16,435 nt of DNA from an uncultured Olsenella sp. (GTDB taxonomy: Bacteria; Actinomycetota; Coriobacteriia; Coriobacteriales; Atopobiaceae): NCBI GenBank assembly GCA_937900605.1, contig CALCDK010000003.1, positions 1-16,435 on the forward strand. The letters are read 5' to 3'. The translations under genes and the position numbers were made by a program. Shown here one piece after another: positions 1-5,742 of this stretch. The notes beneath the pieces were generated by a model, which saw nothing but the letters and a program-made list of their open reading frames with translations, was not told where the DNA came from and did no database searches. Position 1 is the first letter of the stretch. Every line of letters starts with the position of its first letter.

Positions 1-1124
1 TGGTTGTGGCGGACGATGCCGTTGCCCAGGTAGATGCCCACGTGACCGTAGAGGCGCGCGGCCGGGCTGTACGGCGCGGTGGGAACGGCGATGATCATGC
101 CGGGCTGGATGCTGCCGGTGGAGAAGCCGCACCAGGCGTAGTACATGTCGTCGGCGTTGCCGCCGAAGCTGCCCACGCCGGCGCGCGCGAAGACGTTGGA
201 GACCCAGGCCGCGCACAGGCCGGAGCCCGGCGACGGCGTGGAGTTGGCGGCGGCGGCGACGGCCGCGAGCGAGCCGTTGCCCAGGATGGTGGTGTTGCCG
301 CCGCCGGGGCGCGAGGGCTTGGAGGGACCGGGCCTGTTGGCGTTCTGCTGCTGCAGCTTGTTGGCCTCCTCCTGGCGGCGGCGCTCCTCCTCGGCGGCCT
401 TCTGTGCCGCGACGAGCTCGGCGTCGCGCTGGGCCATGAGGTCGCGGACCTCCTCGGACAGGCCGTCGACGAGCTGCTGGGCCTCGGCCTGCTTGGCCTG
501 GACGTCGGCGAGCTCCTGCTCCTCGAGGTCCTCGAGGTCGGCCTTCTGCTCCTCGAGCTGGCCCTTCTGGTCCTGGAGCTGGCCCTTCTGGTCCTCGAGC
601 TGCGCCTGCAGCTGCCTGACCTCGTCGATGGCGCGGCGGTCGGCCTGGCTTATCTTGTCGAGATAGAAGATGTTGCCCGTGAGCTCCTCGAAGCTCGACG
701 AGGACAGCAGGACGTCGAGGGTGCTCTGCGAGCCGGACTTGTAGGCCGCGCTCATGCGCTCGCCCAGCACGCCCTGCTTCTGCTGGACCTGCTCGAGGGT
801 CTGCTCGATCTGCTGCTGCGTGGCGTCGATGTCGGCCTGCTTCTGCGCGATCTGGCCCTCGAGGTCGCCCACCTGCTGCTGGGTCTGCGAGAGCTGCCCG
901 GCGAGGTCGGCCACCTCCTGGCCGATGGCGTCGAGGCGCTCCTGCGCCTGGTCGAACGAGAGCTGCTTGGCGTCGAGCTGCTGCTGGGTGCTGGTGGCGA
1001 AGGCGGCAGTGGGCGCGAGGGCGGCCACGGCGCCCGCACCGAGCATGGCACGGATGGCGTCACGGCGGGTGATGCCGCGACCGGCGTGGGTGTCCTCGTG
1101 CGAGGGCGTGTGCCTCATGGTCAT
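1..1124 (-). CDS. Secreted coiled-coil peptidoglycan hydrolase (CHAP/NlpC-P60 type), C-terminal end cut by window edge
   Basis: The frame is open from an ATG at 1124-1122 to the window edge: 374 codons with no stop, so the 3' end is missing. The N-terminus has a twin-arginine-like motif (TRRDAI, residues 19-24), a hydrophobic stretch and AxA-type residues near 38-43, so export by Tat (or Sec) is likely. Residues about 45-260 form a long Q/E/K-rich coiled coil resembling the PcsB/CwlO-type regulatory region. A Pro/Gly linker (about 263-275) follows. The catalytic domain shows a candidate nucleophile Cys304 in GLCAAWV and His361 in YGHVGIYLGNG. Such proteins cut peptidoglycan peptides during cell division, with the coiled coil gating activity. 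AAGGAGG (1129-1135) lies 4 bases before the chosen ATG; the ATG at 1118-1116 is an alternative start. The family is clear, but choosing between CHAP and NlpC/P60 needs the missing end. Confidence 0.88.
   Translation of the reverse strand, partial: MTMRHTPSHEDTHAGRGITRRDAIRAMLGAGAVAALAPTAAFATSTQQQLDAKQLSFDQAQERLDAIGQEVADLAGQLSQTQQQVGDLEGQIAQKQADIDATQQQIEQTLEQVQQKQGVLGERMSAAYKSGSQSTLDVLLSSSSFEELTGNIFYLDKISQADRRAIDEVRQLQAQLEDQKGQLQDQKGQLEEQKADLEDLEEQELADVQAKQAEAQQLVDGLSEEVRDLMAQRDAELVAAQKAAEEERRRQEEANKLQQQNANRPGPSKPSRPGGGNTTILGNGSLAAVAAAANSTPSPGSGLCAAWVSNVFARAGVGSFGGNADDMYYAWCGFSTGSIQPGMIIAVPTAPYSPAARLYGHVGIYLGNGIVRHN
555..596 (-). repeat. Two tandem 21-bp units encoding coiled-coil heptads
   Basis: Units 555-575 and 576-596 share 20 of 21 bases (plus-strand unit begins gagctggcccttctggtcct). 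They encode two 7-residue units reading LQDQKGQ and LEEQKAD-like, inside a run of four similar heptads (residues about 176-203). A degenerate further unit lies on the low-coordinate side. The repeat lengthens the coiled coil in whole heptads. Confidence 0.7.
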
Positions 1125-1164
1125 GGCGCCTCCTTGGGATGGTTGCGAGAGGATCACGAGTCAG

Positions 1165-1170
1165 ATTCTA
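1165..1170 (-). promoter_or_regulatory. Candidate -10 element (TAGAAT) for the peptidoglycan hydrolase gene
   Basis: On the minus strand TAGAAT matches the sigma-A -10 consensus at 5 of 6 positions and stands out in GC-rich DNA about 40 bases before the start codon. No good -35 hexamer is visible 16-18 bases upstream, so this is a weak call. Confidence 0.35.
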
Positions 1171-1308
1171 GCCGCTCGGGGGCCCGGCCATGAGATGAAC
1201 ACGATGCCAAGGCGGGCCGGTCGCGGCAGCGTCCGGGCACCGCCGCGGAGACGGCGACGGAGCTACGCCCCCGGCACCGCCCGCGCGCGGCCGGCGTCCG
1301 GGGCGCGA

Positions 1309-1328
1309 CGCCGCCGCACCCGGCGGCG
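1309..1328 (-). terminator. GC-rich hairpin touching the stop codon of the nucleoid-associated protein gene
   Basis: The arms CGCCGCC and GGCGGCG pair perfectly (7 bp) around a 6-base loop, beginning at the base right after the stop codon of the gene ending at 1329. No T-run follows on the minus strand, so it may be a weak or Rho-assisted terminator or an mRNA 3'-end stabiliser. The rest of the gap (1171-1308) is GC-rich and shows nothing clear. Confidence 0.4.
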
Positions 1329-2384
1329 CTAGCGGTTCTCGATGCTCGCGACGTTGCCGATGGTGATCGAGATGTGCCCGTCGGACTCGGTGACGAAGTC
1401 GATGTAGCCGGGCTTGTCGGTCAGCTCGGACGGGAAGGTGATCTCGATGCCCGTGTCGGTGCGGATCTTGTGGCTCTTGGTGAGGCGGTTGGCCACGCCG
1501 CGGCGCACCGGGGCCTCCTCGGGCAGCTGTGCCTCGCGCACGCGCTCCTCGTAGCGCTCGGCCACCTCGGGGCGGTCCTCGAAGATCGCACGGCCCACCT
1601 CGGCGGGCGAGAAGGACTCTTCCGCGTCGGCCTGGGCGGCCACGAGGGCCTTGGCGCGGCCCACCTCGACGGCGGGCGTGAGGCCGTACTCCTCGGCCAC
1701 GTCGCGGACGATGACGCTGACCTCGTCGATGACCTCGTGGCTCGAGGCCTCGCTTGAGCACTGCAGGAACCGCTCGGGCACCAGCGAGACGGTGGTGCCG
1801 CCGACGCTGCGCTCCTTGTCGTGGAAGTCGATCGACATGTCGTCGGCGTCGACGAGCACGTAGGTGTCCACCTTCTGCGAGGGGTTGGGCAGCGTGGCGT
1901 CCTGGCGGCAGATGTCGTTGCAGGCGCCGCCCACCTCGTGCATGAAGCTGGGCTTGCGCGGCAGCAGGATGACGGCGAAGAAGCGCCTGCCCGCCGGGCC
2001 GTCGAACGCGGCGTCCACCTCGGCGTCCGTGGACGAGGCGTCCACCTTGGACTCGTCGGTGTCCACGAAGTCGGCGACGAGCAGGTCGCACTGCTCCATG
2101 TCCTCCAGGCGGCGCAGCTCCTCCCAGAACCACTGGGCGATCTGCACGGAGAACTCCACGAACTCGCGCTGGCCGCGGAAGTACGCCGCGAGCTCATCGG
2201 CGAAGCCCGACTCCGGCGAGAAGCTGCCATGGCGCGAGTCGGCGTTGGACGAGATCTTGCGCAGGTGGCGCTGGACGTACGAGCGCGTCTGGCGCACCGA
2301 CAGGTCCAGCGGGTACTCCGAGAAGTACGTGGAGCCCGAGTCGAAGTCGAAGACGTGGAGGATGGCCTGGGAGACCTTGAGCAT
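1329..2384 (-). CDS. NdpA/YejK-type nucleoid-associated protein
   Basis: This is a 351-residue cytoplasmic protein of the 37-kDa nucleoid-associated (NdpA/YejK) family, whose members bind the nucleoid and are about 330-350 residues long. Recognition rests on the N-terminal ILHVFDF segment, the central FFAVILLP region, and the C-terminal KIRTDTGIEITFPSEL block followed by ISITIGNVASIEN, which is typical of the family's end. The frame stays open upstream to an ATG at 2444. However, MLKVSQ at 2384 has a ribosome binding site (AGGAAGAGG, about 6 bases away), and the upstream ATG overlaps a -10-like hexamer, so 2384 is preferred. The gene is flanked by hairpins and appears to be a single-gene unit. 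Its exact role in this lineage is not evident from the sequence. Confidence 0.85.
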   Translation of the reverse strand: MLKVSQAILHVFDFDSGSTYFSEYPLDLSVRQTRSYVQRHLRKISSNADSRHGSFSPESGFADELAAYFRGQREFVEFSVQIAQWFWEELRRLEDMEQCDLLVADFVDTDESKVDASSTDAEVDAAFDGPAGRRFFAVILLPRKPSFMHEVGGACNDICRQDATLPNPSQKVDTYVLVDADDMSIDFHDKERSVGGTTVSLVPERFLQCSSEASSHEVIDEVSVIVRDVAEEYGLTPAVEVGRAKALVAAQADAEESFSPAEVGRAIFEDRPEVAERYEERVREAQLPEEAPVRRGVANRLTKSHKIRTDTGIEITFPSELTDKPGYIDFVTESDGHISITIGNVASIENR

Positions 2385-2439
2385 TCGTTGCCTCTTCCTG
2401 ATCCGGCGAGAAGTGCGCCCCCTCGCGGGGCGACGCCCC

Positions 2440-2445
2440 ATCATA
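2440..2445 (-). promoter_or_regulatory. Candidate -10 element (TATGAT) for the nucleoid-associated protein gene
   Basis: Minus-strand TATGAT matches TATAAT at 5 of 6 positions, 55 bases before the preferred start codon at 2384, which gives a leader of roughly 50 bases. There is no recognisable -35. The hexamer contains the alternative upstream ATG, which argues against that ATG as the translation start. Confidence 0.4.
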
Positions 2446-2534
2446 GCAGCCGCCCGCCCGGGCCCGCGGTCCGTGGCTCTCGCGCGCGGGCGACGCGGCC
2501 CCGAGCACCGGCGCGCCCCGCGGCCGCAGACGGG

Positions 2535-2569
2535 CGTGGGCCCGTCCCCGCACTGGGGACGGGCCCACG
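2535..2569 (-). terminator. Perfect 15-bp GC-rich stem-loop downstream of the hydrogenase gene
   Basis: The arms at 2535-2549 and 2555-2569 are perfectly complementary (plus-strand left arm cgtgggcccgtcccc) around a 5-base loop. The hairpin begins 43 bases after the hydrogenase stop codon. A 16-bp perfect palindrome (GGCCCCGCGCGGGGCC, 2579-2594) lies between the stop codon and this hairpin. No T-tract follows, so termination would have to be non-canonical, but position and stability both suggest a 3'-end signal. Confidence 0.5.
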
Positions 2570-2612
2570 GGCCGGACGGGCCCCGCGCGGGGCCGTGCGG
2601 GCCTCGCGCGCG

Positions 2613-4256
2613 CTAGGCGTCGAGGTTCTGTGCCTCGAGCGTCTCGGTGACGGGGTCGACCTGCTTGCCGTCCTCCTCGCGCTCAAGCGAGGGCAGGACG
2701 TCCAGGTACTCGTTGTCGCAGGCGTTGGCGTGCGGGCTCTTCTTGGCGTAGCGCTTGACCGCCGCGGTGGTCTTGGTGATGGACTGCAGCGTGCCGGCGC
2801 CGGCGACGCAGCCGCCCGGGCAGGCCATGCCCTCGACGAGGTAGCCGGGGTACTTGCCCTTCACGGCGTCCTTCATCATCTTGCGGCAGTTGTCCAGGCC
2901 CTCGGCGTTGACCACGTGGACCTCGACGTCGGGGTGGGTGCGGTGGATGGCGTTGACCACCGCGTTGGCGACGCCGCCCGCGACCGCGAAGCCGCGGCCG
3001 TCGGCGGAGGCCACGCCGAAGTCAGACTCGCCCTCGCCGGCGAGCTTGGTGTAGTCGATGTCCTTGGCGGCCATCATGCCGGCCATCTCCTCGAAGGTCA
3101 GGACGAAGTCGACCTCGGAGCGGACGGACTTGCGCATGGCCTCGAGCTTCTTGGCCGAGCAGGGCCCGACGAAGACGATCTTGGCGTTGGGGTGCTGCTG
3201 GCGGATGAGGCGCGCGGTGAGCGTCATGGGCGTGAGGGCCATGGAGATGCACTCGGCGTGCTCCGGGAACTCCTTCTTGGCCATGACGGACCAGGCGGGG
3301 CAGCACGAGGTGCCCATGAACGGGAGCTTCTCGGGGACCTCCTCGAGGAAGTCCTCGGCCTCCTGCATGGCGCACAGGTCGGCGCCGATGGCGACCTCCT
3401 CCATGCCCGAGAAGCCCAGCTGGGTGAAGGCGTCGCGCAGCTTGTCGACGTTGCCCTTGCCGCCGAACTGGCCGACGAAGGCGGGGGCGACCTCGGCGAT
3501 GACCTCGTCGCCTGCGTTGACGGCCTGGATCACCTGGTAGATCTGGCTCTTGTCGGCGATGGCGCCGAACGGGCAGTTGATGAGGCACTGGCCGCAGGAG
3601 ACGCACTTCTCGTAGTCGATGTCGGCACGGCCCTGGTCGTCGGAGCCGATGGCGTTCATGCCGCAGGCCTCGGCGCAGGGGCGCACGTGGTGCTGGATGG
3701 CGTGGTACGGGCAGGTCTTGAAGCACAGGCCGCAGTGGACGCACTTCTCCTGGTCGATGTAGGCCTTCTTGTCCTTGAAGGTGATGGCGCCCTTGGGGCA
3801 GATCTCGCGGCAGGGGTGCGCCAGGCAGCCCTGGCAGGCGTTGGTCACCGTGTAGGTGTTGTCCTCGCACGCGTTGCAGGCGAACTTGATGACGTTGACC
3901 AGGGGCGGCTCGTAGTAGGTGGCGTCGATGGACGCCTCGGCCAGGCCGTCGGCGATGCTGATGGGACGGTCGACGCCCTGCAGCGGCAGGCCCATGGCCA
4001 GGCGGACGCGCTCGGAGACGATGGCGCGCTCGTGAAAGACGCTCTCGCGGTAGGTGGCGACGTCGCCGGGGACGATCTTGTACGGCAGCTCGGCCATCTG
4101 GCGCGCGGCGTCGTCGAGGACGGCGGCCTTCTGGGCCTCGCCCTCGGCCACCTTGGCGGCCTCGTCCTGGGCGTAGGCGATCTTCGCGACCTCGCAGAAG
4201 ACCTTGCGGCGGATGTCGGTCAGGTTGGTGTAGACGCCACGCATGGTGTCGGCCAT
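2613..4256 (-). CDS. [FeFe]-hydrogenase, group B-like, with N-terminal ferredoxin-type Fe-S clusters
   Basis: This 547-residue cytoplasmic enzyme should interconvert protons and H2 using ferredoxin-type electrons. A six-Cys region (C127, C130, C141, C144, C149, C153) precedes two 4Fe-4S motifs (CxxCxxCxxxC at 172-182; further Cys at 194, 198 and CxxCxxCxxxC at 218-228). The H-cluster signatures follow: L1 TSCCP (316-320), L2 PCSAKK (365-370) and L3 with C479 and C483 in EGMACPGGC. Both Cys of TSCCP are present: the proton-transfer cysteine and an H-cluster ligand. That argues for a catalytic rather than sensory enzyme. There is no 2Fe-2S plant-ferredoxin domain and no HydB/HydC partner nearby, as in monomeric group B enzymes. 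The frame is open to an ATG at 4385, but MADTMRG at 4256 has a GGAGAGGGG site 5 bases upstream and is preferred. No maturation genes (hydE, hydF, hydG) are in the window. Confidence 0.92.
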   Translation of the reverse strand: MADTMRGVYTNLTDIRRKVFCEVAKIAYAQDEAAKVAEGEAQKAAVLDDAARQMAELPYKIVPGDVATYRESVFHERAIVSERVRLAMGLPLQGVDRPISIADGLAEASIDATYYEPPLVNVIKFACNACEDNTYTVTNACQGCLAHPCREICPKGAITFKDKKAYIDQEKCVHCGLCFKTCPYHAIQHHVRPCAEACGMNAIGSDDQGRADIDYEKCVSCGQCLINCPFGAIADKSQIYQVIQAVNAGDEVIAEVAPAFVGQFGGKGNVDKLRDAFTQLGFSGMEEVAIGADLCAMQEAEDFLEEVPEKLPFMGTSCCPAWSVMAKKEFPEHAECISMALTPMTLTARLIRQQHPNAKIVFVGPCSAKKLEAMRKSVRSEVDFVLTFEEMAGMMAAKDIDYTKLAGEGESDFGVASADGRGFAVAGGVANAVVNAIHRTHPDVEVHVVNAEGLDNCRKMMKDAVKGKYPGYLVEGMACPGGCVAGAGTLQSITKTTAAVKRYAKKSPHANACDNEYLDVLPSLEREEDGKQVDPVTETLEAQNLDA

Positions 4257-4338
4257 GAATACCCCTCTCCACGTCTCTGGGGGCGCACGCGCGCCGCCCG
4301 AATGTGCGGGCCGCCGGCAAGCGGCCGTTTGGCACAAG

Positions 4339-4344
4339 ATTATC
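4339..4344 (-). promoter_or_regulatory. Candidate extended -10 (TGG-GATAAT) for the hydrogenase gene
   Basis: Minus-strand GATAAT matches the -10 consensus at 5 of 6 positions and is preceded by TGG, fitting an extended -10 (TGn). It lies about 83 bases before the start codon at 4256. No -35 is visible, which fits extended -10 promoters. Confidence 0.45.
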
Positions 4345-4397
4345 CCACCGCGCGGGCCGTGCCGGCGCGTGAGGGGCCGCACCACTCAGGAAGCCCA

Positions 4398-4411
4398 TTC
4401 GCGATCGCGAA
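4398..4411. promoter_or_regulatory. Perfect 14-bp palindrome upstream of the hydrogenase promoter
   Basis: TTCGCGATCGCGAA reads identically on both strands. It lies about 54 bases upstream of the candidate -10 of the hydrogenase gene and 54 bases past the stop codon of the pseudouridine synthase gene. It is placed where an activator could bind; no regulator is assigned. Confidence 0.4.
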
Positions 4412-4464
4412 CCACGCGGCGAGAGGAGCCGCGGGACCGAGTCCGGCGCGGGACCGGGGCGCCC

Positions 4465-5040
4465 CTAGCGCGGGACCTCGCGCGGCCAGACGCGGGTGGG
4501 CCAGGCCGTGCGCAGCACGACCCTCTCGCCCGTCACCGGGTGGGTGACGGCCTCGGACAGGGCGTGGAGCAGCAGCCCCTCCCGGCAGCGGGCGCCGCCG
4601 TAGAGCTCGTCGCCGACGATGGGGAACCCCAGCGACGAGAGGTGCACGCGAATCTGGTGCCTGCGACCGGTGAGCAGGCGCACCTCGAGCAGGCTGCGGC
4701 CCGACTCGCACGCCAGGAGCCTGACGCGGGTGCGCGAGGCCTTGCCGCGGCCCGAGACGACGGCCAGGTAGGTCTTGTCCATCTGGTGGCCGGCCACCTG
4801 GGCGTCGAGGGAGGCCTGACACGACTTGTCCAGCGAGAAGAGCACGAGGCCGGTGGTGGGCGCGTCGAGACGCTGCACCGGCTGGGGGCGCACCCCCTCG
4901 CGGCCCGTGGCCTCGAGGTGCTCGCGGACCACGTCGGTCAGGGTGCGGGCGCCCGTGCCATCGTCGTGCACGATGATGCCGGCGGGCTTGTCCCACGCCA
5001 GCAGCCACTGGTCCTCGTATGCGACGCGGCCCTCGTCCAC
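4465..5040 (-). CDS. RluA-family RNA pseudouridine synthase, short form
   Basis: The protein is predicted to isomerise uridine to pseudouridine in rRNA or tRNA. The catalytic-Asp motif reads QRLDAPTTG (family consensus HRLDxxTSG), with Asp59 when counted from the GTG at 5040. It is followed by KTYLAVVSG, GRRHQIRVHL and a late LLHA, all in the expected RluA order. At about 191 residues it has no N-terminal S4 RNA-binding domain. The start is uncertain: a GTG at 5079 extends the frame, but the purine-rich GGGGGAGGGGG immediately before the GTG at 5040 looks like the ribosome binding site, so 5040 is preferred. The leading His of the motif is Gln here. RNA target unknown. It sits alone between a terminator and the hydrogenase leader. 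Confidence 0.85.
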   Translation of the reverse strand: MDEGRVAYEDQWLLAWDKPAGIIVHDDGTGARTLTDVVREHLEATGREGVRPQPVQRLDAPTTGLVLFSLDKSCQASLDAQVAGHQMDKTYLAVVSGRGKASRTRVRLLACESGRSLLEVRLLTGRRHQIRVHLSSLGFPIVGDELYGGARCREGLLLHALSEAVTHPVTGERVVLRTAWPTRVWPREVPR

Positions 5041-5169
5041 GTGTCCCCCTCCCCCTTCGGTGGGCACCGACGTTAGCACACCGCCCGGGCGGCCGGGGCG
5101 GGACGGGACGCGGAGGAACCGGGGCGCGCAGCGGGGAACGGCCGTGCGCGCGGTGCTGACTCATGCGAA

Positions 5170-5208
5170 AGGGCCGCCCCACGAAGCCGAGGCTTCGGGG
5201 ACGGCCCT
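5170..5208 (-). terminator. Intrinsic terminator of the GH3 / membrane-protein unit
   Basis: Read on the minus strand, the arms pair over about 18 bp with one bulged U and one G-U pair around a very short loop, then UUUCGCAUG follows. It starts 85 bases after the stop codon of the four-helix membrane protein. Its tail is nearly identical to that of the terminator at 9566-9595. The rest of the gap (5080-5169) is GC-rich and includes a perfect CCGCCCGGGCGG palindrome at 5081-5092 of unknown meaning. Confidence 0.7.
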
Positions 5209-5293
5209 GACGGGGTGTCCGAGGGAGGGAGAAGCTCCCGGGAACAGGCATCACGGCGTCACCGGGAGGGCGGGCGCCGAAGAGGCTGCGAGG

Positions 5294-5740
5294 CTAGGCC
5301 TGCTCGACCTGCTTCGGGGCGAAGAACGCACCGATGACGAGGAAGAGCGCGGCGGCGGCGAAGCAGATGGCCGCGGCGGCGGTCAGGTAGAACGCGGTCC
5401 AGCCCATGGTGTTCATGGAGTCCCAGGTGAAGAGGCCCGAGACGAGCAGGATGCGCTCGGCAAACATGTTGATCGCGGTCAGGACGAAGGCGATGACGCC
5501 GGCGATGTTGCAGGCGGGGCCGACGAGGCCGCGCTCCCACTCGTGGCCGGGGGCCCAGACGGACAGGCCGGCGAACACGATGGCGAGGGCGGCGCCCAGG
5601 ACGTAGCCGAACAGGCCGGCGAAGGCGCACTGGCCGCCCTTGGCGTTGCAGACGAGGACGACGGCGAGGCCGATCACGCCGAGCACGGCCGCGATGGATC
5701 TGATGACGACGGCGGCACCGATCTTCTTGGTAGATGCCAT
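5294..5740 (-). CDS. Four-helix membrane protein of unknown function, translationally coupled to GH3 enzyme A
   Basis: I do not recognise this 148-residue protein. It has four clear hydrophobic segments (about residues 10-31, 40-62, 72-94 and 114-140), a Lys-containing N-terminus (MASTKKIG) and a short polar tail, so it is a small integral membrane protein with both ends probably inside. A short loop holds APGHEWERG (63-71), and the segment between helices 3 and 4 is polar with aromatic residues (TWDSMNTMGW). Its ATG begins 2 bases after the TAG of the upstream GH3 gene; the GAGG site lies inside the end of that gene, so translation is probably coupled. This suggests an accessory role for the membrane-anchored glycosidase, such as assembly, partner or substrate handling, but nothing in the sequence proves it. 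Confidence 0.8.
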   Translation of the reverse strand: MASTKKIGAAVVIRSIAAVLGVIGLAVVLVCNAKGGQCAFAGLFGYVLGAALAIVFAGLSVWAPGHEWERGLVGPACNIAGVIAFVLTAINMFAERILLVSGLFTWDSMNTMGWTAFYLTAAAAICFAAAALFLVIGAFFAPKQVEQA

Positions 5741-5742
5741 TC

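Noticed and set aside
4325..4345. Possible Rex (NADH-sensing) operator near the hydrogenase promoter
   Set aside because: Only a half-site-like TTGTG is present; the matching CACAA half at the right spacing is missing.
1821..4547. A 908-codon plus-strand open frame spanning two genes and their gap
   Set aside because: It crosses the opposite-strand nucleoid-associated protein and hydrogenase genes, shows repetitive shadow composition, and has no family signature.
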